In this document: in pieces, positions 23,751 to 33,313 of the stretch
How the letters are laid out: every line of letters starts with the position of its first letter
How positions within the stretch are numbered: the first letter of the stretch is position 1
From: Oscillospiraceae bacterium
Lineage (GTDB): Bacteria; Bacillota; Clostridia; Oscillospirales; Oscillospiraceae
Direction: 5' to 3'
Assembly: GCA_015067975.1 (NCBI GenBank)
Contig: SVLK01000003.1
Coordinates: 53,399 to 117,398, forward strand
DNA length: 64,000 bases
Notes under the pieces: generated by a model
Database searches by the model: none
What the model was told of the DNA's origin: nothing
The model's input: the letters and a program-made list of their open reading frames with translations, nothing else
Program-made: the position numbers and the translations under genes

Positions 23751-24887
23751 ATGAAACAGCAGCTTGTGCGCCGTATTCTGGCCATCTGTGCCGCCGCCAT
23801 CACCCTATGGGTCGCTTTTTCCACCGCCCGCAGCACTTCCTTTTCCGACGCGCTTACCGATGTAAAGAACAGCGGGCAATGGGTCTGCCGCCTTGTGCAG
23901 TGGGAACTGGGCGATTTCTTCGGCACGGATCTGCTCTCTGCCGTCAATGTAGTCGCGTTGGGGCAGTCACCGTATCTCTTATCTCAGCGCAGCCATGTGG
24001 TATCGCTGATGGCGCAGACACTGCTGGAAGAAACACCGGTCGAGGACGAGCAGGCACAGCCGGAGGGCGTCGTGCAGACACCGCCCATCAGCAGCGTTGC
24101 TTCCGACGATCTCACCTTTGCCGATAACGGAGTTCCCTCCCAAACGGTGATCCCCTCTTCCGGTGCGTACACCGTGGTGGGCAACGCCTATATCAAAAAC
24201 ACCTCTTCCCGTACATTGGACGGCGCTGCACTGGCGGCCAACATCCACCAAAGCAAGCTGACCGGTGACGGGCCGCAGATCCTGATCATTCACAGCCACG
24301 GCAGCGAAGCCTATTCCATGCCCGCCGGACAGGAATACACCGCCAGCGGCACATACCGGACAGCTGACACCAATTACAATGTCGTGCGCATCGGCGACGA
24401 GATCGCCTCCGTGCTCTCCGGTTATGGTATCTCCGTGCTGCACGACCGCACCCTCCACGATGTACCCAGCTACAACGATGCCTATAACAGCAGCCTTGCC
24501 TCTGTGGAGGACTATCTTGCCAAGTATCCCTCCCTTGTCTATGTGCTGGACATTCACCGCGATGCCATTCAAGCAGCCGACGGCACACAGTATAAGCTGA
24601 TCTCGCAGGAAGACACGCGGGCCGCCCAATGCTGTCTCGTCATGGGATTGGCCAGTGACCGCTGGGCAGAAAATATGGCGCTGGCTATCGCCGTACAGCA
24701 AACGCTGGTAGAGCAGGCGCCGACGCTGATGCGTCCCATTGCCGCCCGCGGCTATCGCTATAACCAGCATCTGCCCATCGATTCTCTGCTGGTAGAAGTG
24801 GGCGCTGCCGGCAACTCGCTGGACGAGGCAATCTACAGCGCGCGGATCTTCGCCCACGGTTTTGCCAAGACACTGCTGCCTTCATGA
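23751..24887 (+). CDS. spoIIP: Stage II sporulation protein P
   Basis: A 378-residue sporulation amidase/endopeptidase. A signal-anchor helix (residues 8-24) is followed by a low-complexity linker and a catalytic domain beginning at QILIIHSHGSEAYSM (His181, His183, Glu186 as metal and catalytic residues) and continuing through NVVRIGDEIASVLSGYGISVLHDRTLHD, YVLDIHRDA and LLVEVGAAGNSLDEA. SpoIIP works with SpoIID and SpoIIM in the mother cell to degrade septal peptidoglycan and drive engulfment. AAAGGAG site present. Single-gene unit with a sigma-E-like promoter and terminator. Confidence 0.95.
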   Translation: MKQQLVRRILAICAAAITLWVAFSTARSTSFSDALTDVKNSGQWVCRLVQWELGDFFGTDLLSAVNVVALGQSPYLLSQRSHVVSLMAQTLLEETPVEDEQAQPEGVVQTPPISSVASDDLTFADNGVPSQTVIPSSGAYTVVGNAYIKNTSSRTLDGAALAANIHQSKLTGDGPQILIIHSHGSEAYSMPAGQEYTASGTYRTADTNYNVVRIGDEIASVLSGYGISVLHDRTLHDVPSYNDAYNSSLASVEDYLAKYPSLVYVLDIHRDAIQAADGTQYKLISQEDTRAAQCCLVMGLASDRWAENMALAIAVQQTLVEQAPTLMRPIAARGYRYNQHLPIDSLLVEVGAAGNSLDEAIYSARIFAHGFAKTLLPS

Positions 24888-24892
24888 TGTCT

Positions 24893-24932
24893 AACACCCG
24901 CCTTCACGAATATGTGAAGGCGGGTGTTTTGT
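24893..24932. terminator. Terminator after spoIIP
   Basis: Perfect 15-bp stem AACACCCGCCTTCAC / GTGAAGGCGGGTGTT (24893-24928) followed by TTGTTAGTTTTG; shared with the convergent flavodoxin-like gene. Confidence 0.9.
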
Positions 24933-25981
24933 TAGTTTTGCAGTACAGAAATCATATGGGCGGCGAACTGATCTAATCGATTCTCAACGCCGGCCAGTTT
25001 GCTGGCCGATCCAGGATCATGCGCCGTTTCCATCATGCAGAACTGCGGCGGCAGCATCACCGTTTTATTGAAGCTCAATGCACCCAGCAGTTGGCGTGCC
25101 ACCAGATCGCTGCCGGAATAGCCGGAGACCACAACGCCGAACAGATACTTATCCAATAGTTCCTGCTGCACCAACAGATTGGTCATGCGGTTAAAGAGAG
25201 CCATCAGGTTGGCGCTCACCGCATCGTTATAGTTGGGACACAAAAAGAGCATGGCGTCACACTCGCGGATGGCCGGCAGTACTTCCTCTGGGATAGCGCC
25301 GCCGTAAAAGCAGGTATTGCTCTGGGCATAGTGCAGACACGCTGCATAGGAGCAGCCACGGCAATCCTGAATGGTGCCGTTTTGCAGCGAGATCTCCCGT
25401 GTTTGAAAGTTTTCCGGCAGGCGCTGCAGCAGCTGCCGCCCCAGCCATACTGTATTGGACAGGCGATTATCCGACGCGTGGAGCATCAGTACCTTGGGAT
25501 TGGCAAAGCGCGGTGCCTCGTAGGAAAGTAACCGTGACACCAGTTCTTTCACACGGAAAAAATACGTTTCCTCCCATGTGAGATCCATACGCTTGGCCAG
25601 AATATGCTGGTTGTATAGAGAACCCGTGCCCTCCACCAGCGGCTTGCCGGGAAACGCGCAGCCGGCCATATTGGCTGCCAGTGCCAGTTCCTGAGCTGCC
25701 GCCTTGGTATAGAGTTCATCCTCGCCATCCACCACGATGACCGCCACACTGCCGCGCAGGCAATCGCCGCTGCCGCGCAGGATACGCAGCAGACGCACGA
25801 ATTCCTCGCTCTGTCCCAGTGCGTCCACACCGACGGCAAAGAGGATCCGGCTCTCGTGCAGACCCTGCGCCAGCGCATCGGGTGAAATTGTCTGCACCGC
25901 GTGGTCATGGAGCGCAGCGTGCAGCAGACGCTCCATCCGCTCTCCCCCGCCCACGCGCATCACATACAGCGGCCCGCTCAT
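24932..25981 (-). CDS. Flavodoxin-like NAD(P)H-dependent oxidoreductase
   Basis: A 349-residue protein. The C-terminal half (from about residue 160) looks like an NADPH-dependent FMN reductase/iron-sulfur flavoprotein: VLMLHASDNRLSNTVWLGRQLLQRL as the flavin phosphate loop region, cysteines C-x2-C-x4-C-x8-C in DCRGCSYAACLHYAQSNTC, and CDAMLFLCPNYNDAVSANLMALFNR. The N-terminal 150 residues form a second alpha/beta region with no motif I recognise. It is the third gene of a tightly coupled operon (4-nt overlap with the dehydrogenase-like gene). Role within the operon unknown; redox chemistry is inferred. Confidence 0.72.
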   Translation of the reverse strand: MSGPLYVMRVGGGERMERLLHAALHDHAVQTISPDALAQGLHESRILFAVGVDALGQSEEFVRLLRILRGSGDCLRGSVAVIVVDGEDELYTKAAAQELALAANMAGCAFPGKPLVEGTGSLYNQHILAKRMDLTWEETYFFRVKELVSRLLSYEAPRFANPKVLMLHASDNRLSNTVWLGRQLLQRLPENFQTREISLQNGTIQDCRGCSYAACLHYAQSNTCFYGGAIPEEVLPAIRECDAMLFLCPNYNDAVSANLMALFNRMTNLLVQQELLDKYLFGVVVSGYSGSDLVARQLLGALSFNKTVMLPPQFCMMETAHDPGSASKLAGVENRLDQFAAHMISVLQN

Positions 25982-27210
25982 GCGTAATCAAACTCCCGCA
26001 GTGCGCGGTGAGTTTCCTCCAGACGATCCAGCAATTCTTCGCAAATATTCTCGCGCTGCAGCAGCAATCCCTGCGGTGTCATACGGCTGGTACAGCCGAA
26101 ATACGCACCCTGCAGCGGCACAGCGCCGTAATGTGTCTCGCCGCGCAGCAAGCGCAGCAGCGACACGGCGGCCGAGGACAGGCCCGGCGCGATATACGGC
26201 TTAAAGCCCAAATCGCGCACCTGCAGATTGGCAGTACGCGTCAAATCTGTCAAACGGCGGGAGATTGCATCGTCATAGCCGTTGGAGGGGCAGTTCGCCA
26301 CAATCAGCCCCTGTCCGTGAGGACCGTAAACGCGGCCATCGGCAAAGGACACACCCTCTTTTTCAGCATAGTAGGCTGCGCGGGCTGCCATGACGCCAAG
26401 TCCGAAACCCTGTACCTGCTCGGGCAGGAGCCCGGCAAAGTCGTAAACACCGTCATCATTGCGGTTAGAGCGCAGGAATACTTCCCGGGACAGATGATCC
26501 ACCGGGTCGGAGACCTGGCAGAACTGACCGCGGAAACCAGCTTCTCTCGCCTTTTTTGCATATACGTCCAGCATGGCGCGATTGGCCTCAAACTGCGCCA
26601 TACGCACATCCTTCACCGCGCTGCCCAGTGCCGGAACGCCGCGGGAAGCCGTGAACACGAAAAGGTCGCAGTTGAACAGATCTTCTTCACGGCAAACGGT
26701 CACGCGGGGCATGGGCAAACCATCCCGCTCTCGCAGTACCTGATTGAGTTCCATCTCATAGCGGCGGCACATGGCCTCGTTGGGGTCAAACACCGCCACC
26801 TCGTCGATCTCGTGACCCAGCAGTTTCAAGCCGGTCAGTACCGTACCGCCCACGTCACCCAAACCCACCAGCGTCACACGAAAACCGGTACGTTTCGGCT
26901 GCAGATAGCGCTTCAGCACATCAAAGCCGGAGACAAAGGTGGTATTGAGCACTGTTGCACCGTTAGCGCGCACAAAGGCGTCCAGCGCATCGTCACTCTC
27001 CTGTGATGCAAGAGGTGTCAGGCAACGCACCGACTCTTCTTCGTACACCTCGGCAAGCGATGTGACGGCATACAGGCCGCGGCAGGTCAGACCGTCACGG
27101 CGCACCAAAAACACCAGCGGCGCAAAAGGCTCACTGATACTCCAAGCATCGGCGGGAAACAGATCCTCCTGCGCGCACAGGCACAATTCATTCCATCGTT
27201 TGAAAATCAT
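25978..27210 (-). CDS. Malate/lactate dehydrogenase-like protein
   Basis: A 410-residue protein. About 105 unrecognised N-terminal residues precede a Rossmann domain, VTLVGLGDVGGTVLTGLKLLG (residues 112-132), with FDPNEAM after beta-2, FTASRGVPALGS in place of the usual substrate loop, and FCQVSDPVDHLSREVF, which corresponds to the NPVD segment of malate/lactate dehydrogenases. The classic catalytic His is not clearly placed; VYGPHGQGLIV could supply it. It overlaps the genes on both sides by 4 nt (27207-27210 and 25978-25981). Likely an NAD(P)-dependent dehydrogenase of unknown substrate acting with the fusion protein. Confidence 0.75.
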   Translation of the reverse strand: MIFKRWNELCLCAQEDLFPADAWSISEPFAPLVFLVRRDGLTCRGLYAVTSLAEVYEEESVRCLTPLASQESDDALDAFVRANGATVLNTTFVSGFDVLKRYLQPKRTGFRVTLVGLGDVGGTVLTGLKLLGHEIDEVAVFDPNEAMCRRYEMELNQVLRERDGLPMPRVTVCREEDLFNCDLFVFTASRGVPALGSAVKDVRMAQFEANRAMLDVYAKKAREAGFRGQFCQVSDPVDHLSREVFLRSNRNDDGVYDFAGLLPEQVQGFGLGVMAARAAYYAEKEGVSFADGRVYGPHGQGLIVANCPSNGYDDAISRRLTDLTRTANLQVRDLGFKPYIAPGLSSAAVSLLRLLRGETHYGAVPLQGAYFGCTSRMTPQGLLLQRENICEELLDRLEETHRALREFDYA

Positions 27211-30200
27211 TTTTTCTCCTTCTCAATGCGGCAAATACGCTGGATCTGCCGCAGATCCTCCTCCAGATAAACGGAGGCGGGCAGGCTGAAATCGTAATTG
27301 ATGCACTCGCCCTTGTCCGGCAAACGCGGCTGCTGCAGCGCCTCGCCCAAGCGTCGGATCGTCAGCGTGGTATTGAACACCTTCTGATGGCGGCGCTCCA
27401 AAACACGCATGATATCCAGCGCATTTTCCAGCGCCACACGGCTAAAGCTACGGATACCCTCGTCGGTTACGTCGTGCATAAAGTTAGGATAATAATACGG
27501 CAGCACCAGATTAATGGACGGCAAGAGATGCTCCGTCATAGCACGCTCACCCACGCTGTCACCACCTACAAAGGGATAGAGCAGGCTTTCTGTCAGCCAG
27601 TAGCGCAGATTGGGAATAAAGTACTCGCACTCTGCCTCACGGCCCTGCACACGCATCAGATCCTCGCCATAGCCGGACATGATGGCTACAACAATGCTGT
27701 CGATGGCCAGATTCTCCTCACGGAACACACGGTCCAGCTTTTCAATGCGGTAACCCTTATGCAGCAGATCATCCACCAGAATCACAGGACGGTGGAAGGA
27801 TTTCAGCGTTCTGGCCTGGGTCTGCAGCTGGGAATAGCCGGGATACTCCACAACAGTGAAGTTATCGATATCGGCATCAAATCGTTTCTCTGCATGCAGC
27901 GTCTTGGTTACCGTGTTGGGCACCACTTCGTTGGATAGGATCTTACCGTAGGGCACGCACATATACTTACCGAGGCGACGCTCACCATCTGGCACATCCA
28001 GCACGCCGTTGATCTGCTGGACACGCTCCATCACGGCCTGATTGAGCATCTCCGAATCAAAACACAGCACCAGCTGACCGGGGAACATGGCATTGAGTAC
28101 GCCGCGCATTCTCGGGCGGGTCTCATGCACCACGCGCTTCACCTCCGGATCGTCCTGATGGGGTTTTTTCAGCCGCAACAGCACGTCCTGCAGAAACGCT
28201 ACCGGGGCGCGCATATCCACACAGAAAATGTCCTCGCAGCTGGCAACAGGGATGAATCCCAGCTGCTGCAGTGCATCGCGCAGTGCCGTGTCCTCCGGCG
28301 CACAACGGCAGAGAGCATACGTATGGTCACTGTGCAAGCTGCGGGCCAGCAGCTCGTTGAGCACCATACGGCACAAATCTACCGTGCGTTCTTCGCAGGC
28401 ATGGACGGAATGAATCATCATAATGCGGCCGGTTGCGTAGCGGCGCACGTACTTGGCCGCTTCAATGGAGTGCAGCGCATCGTACAGATCCGTCGTCAGC
28501 AGTGTATGGCCTACCGCCCAGCCTAACGGCTTGGCAGGTCTGGCACTCATCAAAATTGCCTGAGGTTTAGGCGCAGACAGCATGGCCTGCTGCATCTCTT
28601 TGGGAAGATGATCCTCCACTGCCTTATAGCGGCGGAAATAGATATCCTGCAGGCGCATCACATTCTTCAGTTCCGGAGAACGGACATAGAATCCGTATTC
28701 GTAGATAAACGACTGCACCACAGGGTCTACCAGCATGGAAATGTCCAGCTTACGGTCCACATATTCACGGATACGGGTAGAACTGACCGTCTCAAAGAAA
28801 GGAGGCAGCGACAGCACCTTCAAATCGCCGCGAATGATCTGATAGAGCGCGGAGTGATCGGTGATCCCATCGGCATTGCGGCAAAAAACAATATGATTGA
28901 AGTCAGCGGCGCCACCTGCCGTTTCATTACGATAGGCGGAAGCATTATAGATCACATCGCTGCCTGCCACCAGATAGACCTCACGTCCCGGCAGCAAGTT
29001 CTTCAATTTTGCCAGATCTTCCGGCATGGCGATATTCACCGGGATATCATCGGGGAACAAGTAGGTATCCCACTGATCCGCCACGGAGATTTCCACGATC
29101 TGGCGGCGCTGCAGCTTGGGCAGCGGCATCTTGGACCAGGAGAATTCGTCCACTGCCAGATAGACCTCATAACCCAGCTTGCGGATCTCCTCCACGATCT
29201 GCTTATGACCGACGGAGAAGGGGTCAAACGTCCCGGGGAAGAAAGCCGCCGGCTTTTCCTCGGAGAACGGGAAATCGCCGCATTGGATCTCCGCCTGAAC
29301 AATGAAACGATACAGGTGGTTCAGCATGGCAGCGCAGTTGAAGAACGTCAGCGTGCCCTGACGGCGATCGGCAATCACCGTCAGCAGCTTCTTATGCAGC
29401 CGCGTGAACATTCCTACACGGCGCTGTAGCGCAATGCGCTCGCTGCCCAGCACATCACGGCACAGCACCGTCAATGCGCTCTGATGGATCGTCGGCTCAT
29501 AGTGGCAGATACCTGTCATCAAAATACCGAGGCAACGGTCGATCATCACCGTGTCGCCAGCATCAATGGTATTGAGGATCTCACCTACCGCATGGAGCGC
29601 CACGCGGGCAGGACGGATAGCTGAGCCACGAATCAGGTCTTCCAGGAATGCTTCGGCTTCCCACAGTTCCTTTTCCGGCAGCATACACATCAGCCGGCCC
29701 AAATACGGCGGGATCACATAGGAAATCTGGTCCTGTCCCGTTTCCAGCTCGCGCAGCAAGTCGATGGTGATTTCGTTGATGTGGTCCACCGTCAGCAGCG
29801 GAGCGATCTCCACCAACATTTCACCGGCTTTTTGTCGCACCGGGAAATGTTCACTGACCGACAGCACGTTGGACAAGTGCATGGCCGTGTGGAAAGCAGT
29901 CTCCGGATACGCCTTGGCGTGATCACACAGCATATCGATCTGCGTCATCTTCACCGTCCAGTGCACAGCGCTCTTCAAATTGCTCAGATAGATGCGGGAA
30001 GCACTTTCCTCGTTCAAAATATCTTCTCTTTGCCCCAAAGCGCGCCGTTTCATATAGTCCAGCACTTCTCGGTCCCCATAAAGGCAGGGATCAAAAGCAC
30101 TGACAGCCGCTTTCACTTTACATGCGCACTCAGTCTGGAGCAGGTTTTCAAGGCAGAGCAAAGCCGTCAGCTGCAGCTGCACCTCGTCTTCATGCAGCAT

Positions 30201-31898
30201 GCCGCCCAACGTTTCTATGATGCGCTCCAAATGGTTTTGAGGAATATGCTGCTTCGGGATCAAAGACAGCGCATCGACCAGCACCACACGGTCCGCACCC
30301 TCCGCCGCATACAGGCGGCGCAGAACCGGCTCTACCATCTTACGTGATTCCTTGGGGTCAGCATCAAGGAAGAGATATTCACACAGCGTCTTCAAACTGT
30401 TGGAAATACGCTGTGCGTGCTTAGGGGCAATCTTGCGGTCGGGGTGCAGGCAGGCTTCAATATAACGCTCCCACAAATCCACCGACTCATCCAGCAGTGC
30501 CATCATGGTGGGGATCATCACACCGCGTTTGGCGCCCACGGGACGCTCCTTGCGGTATTTAGGACCGCTGTTAGCCAAAATCCGGCCCATGATTTGGCCG
30601 GCAATGCGGCGCACATCGCCGTCGGGGTGCATCAGCAGTTCATACAGCAACCCCAACGTCTTTTTCTTGTTGTTCTTGGTCATGTAGGTGCTGTATTCCT
30701 GCAGCAGCATCAGATAAGTACGGATGCGCTGCAGGTTCTTCTCGCCCTTGGCATGCTCCATCAGCTGGTCAAAGGACTGATCGGTGGTGATGGTGCGCAT
30801 CAAACGGATGGAACCGGAGAGCGTCATCTCGCACAATTTCTGCAATGCATCCTGCGCGGACAGCAGCGAAACATCCCGCTTATCGGGTGCTCGCAGCTGA
30901 TCGTCATCCACCTCGGTGGGCACACCCATACTGCACAAAAGCCGCTCAAAATCGCGCAGCTTATCATACACCGTCTGGTAACGGCGCTGTTTCTCCGGCG
31001 TCATATCGTAGAGTTTGGAGAAGATCATCTCATACGCATCCTGCAGCGTATAGATACATATCTTCTCTTTCCCGTCCTCGCCGCGGATACCGCGAACACG
31101 AAAGTCCGCATAGATCAGCAGCAGAGATTCTACCGGCAAATTCTCAAATTCCAGATCCCACGTGGAGTGATTGGCGGACACATGGCCGATTTCTTCCATG
31201 TCGTGCTCGCTGAACCACTGCCAGGTATAGTAATAATGCAGATACGGGATCCGCCGCGCGTCATCGCCGCGGCAGCCAAACTTACCCAGATCATGGCCGA
31301 AAGCAGCAGCACTGACCAGTGGCAAGTCCACGGGAAGACCAGCTTTAGCAGCCATGATAGCCGTATGCAGTGCCACATTATGCACACCGATCGTATGGGA
31401 AGCCGGGTCAAAGGGGCGAACTTCACGGCTGATACGCATCAAGGGCAGCGCGTGCGCCTCCACGATGGCCTTGCGGAAGCGGGCGTGTTCCACCGCCACA
31501 CGGCTGGTCTGCAGCGCAGACTCGTCGAAGCGCATCATGTCCGTCAGCGGATCGAACTGCGCCAGATTCCAGCCCATCAGCGCTTCCAGCAACCGCAGAT
31601 AAGTTAGCTCATCATCCGTCAGATCACGACGGGGATGGTCAGTATCAGGGAACATATTGTCGCTGAGACGGTCGCACAGCTGCTCCAGCCAGCGCACAGC
31701 ATCCACCGGTTTCTCCTGCATCATAGGAGCGTACAGAGCCAGCACCTTGCGGCACAAGGCACTGTCATGACCGGAGAGCTGATCCAGCTCAGCCAGCAAT
31801 CCTTCGTTGTTCAGTATCGCCTCCGCGGTTGGTACTGTTTCACACAGTTCCCGCAGTACACGGCGGAGTTCTTCATTTTCTCGAATCATCATTCCCAT
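27207..31898 (-). CDS. 1563-residue HD / helical-repeat / nucleotidyltransferase / GNAT-like / PRTase-like fusion
   Basis: The largest gene here. Readable parts in order: an HD phosphohydrolase-like domain (His173, His178, HD at 202-203 in AAAFGHDLGKFG, NHS at 243-245); about 500 residues of helical repeats resembling HEAT (roughly 380-870); a nucleotidyltransferase of the NadD/cytidylyltransferase class with FFPGTFDPFSVGHK (887-899) and the closing TVSSTRIREYV (1037-1047); a GNAT-like stretch (about 1110-1220, ending LQQLGFIPVAS); and a phosphoribosyltransferase-like loop PVILVDDLLHKGYR (1371-1384). The frame is unbroken. GAGGTG precedes the ATG. It leads a three-gene overlapping operon. Substrate unknown; metabolism of a nucleotide cofactor is a guess from domain content. 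Confidence 0.85.
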   Translation of the reverse strand: MGMMIRENEELRRVLRELCETVPTAEAILNNEGLLAELDQLSGHDSALCRKVLALYAPMMQEKPVDAVRWLEQLCDRLSDNMFPDTDHPRRDLTDDELTYLRLLEALMGWNLAQFDPLTDMMRFDESALQTSRVAVEHARFRKAIVEAHALPLMRISREVRPFDPASHTIGVHNVALHTAIMAAKAGLPVDLPLVSAAAFGHDLGKFGCRGDDARRIPYLHYYYTWQWFSEHDMEEIGHVSANHSTWDLEFENLPVESLLLIYADFRVRGIRGEDGKEKICIYTLQDAYEMIFSKLYDMTPEKQRRYQTVYDKLRDFERLLCSMGVPTEVDDDQLRAPDKRDVSLLSAQDALQKLCEMTLSGSIRLMRTITTDQSFDQLMEHAKGEKNLQRIRTYLMLLQEYSTYMTKNNKKKTLGLLYELLMHPDGDVRRIAGQIMGRILANSGPKYRKERPVGAKRGVMIPTMMALLDESVDLWERYIEACLHPDRKIAPKHAQRISNSLKTLCEYLFLDADPKESRKMVEPVLRRLYAAEGADRVVLVDALSLIPKQHIPQNHLERIIETLGGMLHEDEVQLQLTALLCLENLLQTECACKVKAAVSAFDPCLYGDREVLDYMKRRALGQREDILNEESASRIYLSNLKSAVHWTVKMTQIDMLCDHAKAYPETAFHTAMHLSNVLSVSEHFPVRQKAGEMLVEIAPLLTVDHINEITIDLLRELETGQDQISYVIPPYLGRLMCMLPEKELWEAEAFLEDLIRGSAIRPARVALHAVGEILNTIDAGDTVMIDRCLGILMTGICHYEPTIHQSALTVLCRDVLGSERIALQRRVGMFTRLHKKLLTVIADRRQGTLTFFNCAAMLNHLYRFIVQAEIQCGDFPFSEEKPAAFFPGTFDPFSVGHKQIVEEIRKLGYEVYLAVDEFSWSKMPLPKLQRRQIVEISVADQWDTYLFPDDIPVNIAMPEDLAKLKNLLPGREVYLVAGSDVIYNASAYRNETAGGAADFNHIVFCRNADGITDHSALYQIIRGDLKVLSLPPFFETVSSTRIREYVDRKLDISMLVDPVVQSFIYEYGFYVRSPELKNVMRLQDIYFRRYKAVEDHLPKEMQQAMLSAPKPQAILMSARPAKPLGWAVGHTLLTTDLYDALHSIEAAKYVRRYATGRIMMIHSVHACEERTVDLCRMVLNELLARSLHSDHTYALCRCAPEDTALRDALQQLGFIPVASCEDIFCVDMRAPVAFLQDVLLRLKKPHQDDPEVKRVVHETRPRMRGVLNAMFPGQLVLCFDSEMLNQAVMERVQQINGVLDVPDGERRLGKYMCVPYGKILSNEVVPNTVTKTLHAEKRFDADIDNFTVVEYPGYSQLQTQARTLKSFHRPVILVDDLLHKGYRIEKLDRVFREENLAIDSIVVAIMSGYGEDLMRVQGREAECEYFIPNLRYWLTESLLYPFVGGDSVGERAMTEHLLPSINLVLPYYYPNFMHDVTDEGIRSFSRVALENALDIMRVLERRHQKVFNTTLTIRRLGEALQQPRLPDKGECINYDFSLPASVYLEEDLRQIQRICRIEKEKK

Positions 31899-32021
31899 TT
31901 TGCACCTCGCAAAACGTACTTTCTGCGCAGATACGCAGATAATTTTCCAGTTTCAATATACCACACTCTACTCTTGAACTCCAGTACCAGTTATAAGTTT
32001 TCCCAACTTTTTCCCGGCATA
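31899..32021. other. Leader region of the fusion operon
   Basis: No gene. On the minus strand a TATATT -10-like element lies near 31959 with a poor -35 17 bp upstream, and a TCTGCG...CGCAGA dyad lies at about 31922-31941. The promoter assignment is weak. Confidence 0.35.
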
Positions 32022-32054
32022 AAAGACAGCAGACCTGCCCGGTCTGCTGTCTTT
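32022..32054 (-). terminator. Terminator after glycerate kinase
   Basis: Perfect 14-bp stem AAAGACAGCAGACC (32022-32035) / GGTCTGCTGTCTTT (32041-32054). Confidence 0.85.
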
Positions 32055-32067
32055 GGATATGCCCTTT

Positions 32068-33189
32068 TTACCTTACCAGTAAGCGGACGATGGAATCCAT
32101 GGTGGCGGTGAAGTTTGCTTTGGTTTTATGGCGCGAAACCGAAAAATCCTCCGCGCGGCGGTTGATGCTGAATACAGAAGTGACGCCTTCTGCATAAGCA
32201 CCCTCTGCACCATTGTCAATGGCCCCCACCACCGCCACCACAGGCACATTCTGCTGCTTTGCGCGGCGGGCAACACCGATAACCACTTTCCCCCGCAGAC
32301 TCTGGCCATCCAGCTGGCCTTCACCGGTGAAAACCAGATCGGTATCTGCCAGCAATTCATTAAAGCGCACGCAATCCAGCACCGTTTCGATGCCCGAGCG
32401 CAGCCCGCCGCCCAAAAAGGCAACGACACCGGCACCAAAAGCTCCGGCTGCACCGGCACCGGGGATAGCAGCGATATTGCGGCCGGTCTGCCGTTCCATC
32501 ACCAATGCCAGCTGCTGCAGATTTACATCCAACTGCGCCACCATGGCAGTATCCGCGCCCTTTTGCGGTCCGAAAATGGCAGCGGCGCCCTGCGGGCCGT
32601 ACATAGGATTATCGATATCGCACATGGCGGTCAGCGTGCAGTCGGCAAGCAGCCGCTCGGCCGCAGTCGTATCATAGGACACAATTTCGCCCATAGTGTC
32701 GCCGGTAGGAACAAAGGTCTCCCCTGCTGCGTTGAAAAAGCGCACACCCAGCGCTGCAGCGCAACCTGTACCGGCATCATTGGTACAACTGCCGCCAAGG
32801 CCTAAGACGATATGACGACAACCGCTTTTCACTGCATGGGCAATGATCTCACCCACGCCGTAAGTGGTGGTGCGGGAGGGATCTTTTCGCTCACCTACCA
32901 TGGGTAATCCTGCTGCCTGCGCCATCTCCACAAAGGCGGTGTCGCCGTGCACGGCATAGTCTACCGTCACGCGCTCGCCCCAAGGGCCGGTGACTTCCAC
33001 GCAGACGCGCTGCGCCTGCAATGCATGGACAAAACAATCCACCGTACCCTCGCCGCCATCGGCCACCGGAATGGTCAGCACGCGGCACGCCGGCAGGTGC
33101 TCTTTGATGACTTGCTCACCCAAATGGCAAAATTCCACGGCACTAAGCGAACCTTTGAAAGAGTCGGGGATCAAAATGCACTGTTTCAT
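32068..33189 (-). CDS. Glycerate kinase
   Basis: A 373-residue glycerate kinase of the GarK/GlxK family, phosphorylating D-glycerate with ATP to 2- or 3-phosphoglycerate. The start IPDSFKGSLSA, then VADGGEGTVDCF, FVEMAQAAGL, HIVLGLGGSCTNDAGTGCAAALG and CDIDNPMYGPQGAAAIFGPQKGA, FTGEGQLDGQSLRGK are the family's conserved blocks. ATG at 33189 has AGGAGA seven bases upstream; an in-frame 21-residue extension has no ribosome site. It is a stand-alone unit between the fusion operon and fhs. Confidence 0.93.
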   Translation of the reverse strand: MKQCILIPDSFKGSLSAVEFCHLGEQVIKEHLPACRVLTIPVADGGEGTVDCFVHALQAQRVCVEVTGPWGERVTVDYAVHGDTAFVEMAQAAGLPMVGERKDPSRTTTYGVGEIIAHAVKSGCRHIVLGLGGSCTNDAGTGCAAALGVRFFNAAGETFVPTGDTMGEIVSYDTTAAERLLADCTLTAMCDIDNPMYGPQGAAAIFGPQKGADTAMVAQLDVNLQQLALVMERQTGRNIAAIPGAGAAGAFGAGVVAFLGGGLRSGIETVLDCVRFNELLADTDLVFTGEGQLDGQSLRGKVVIGVARRAKQQNVPVVAVVGAIDNGAEGAYAEGVTSVFSINRRAEDFSVSRHKTKANFTATMDSIVRLLVR

Positions 33190-33276
33190 ACTTGCTCTCC
33201 TTGGCAAAATGTTTCTTGCCATCAGTATACTTACTGCACGGATGCTTTGCAAGGCCCTCTTATTTCCCGGGACAAA

Positions 33277-33307
33277 AAGTAAAGCACGGCTGAGCCGTGC
33301 TTTACTT
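33277..33307 (-). terminator. Terminator after fhs
   Basis: Stem AAGTAAAGCACGGC / GCCGTGCTTTACTT (33277-33307) followed by TTTTT on the minus strand. Confidence 0.88.
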
Positions 33308-33313
33308 GATTTC

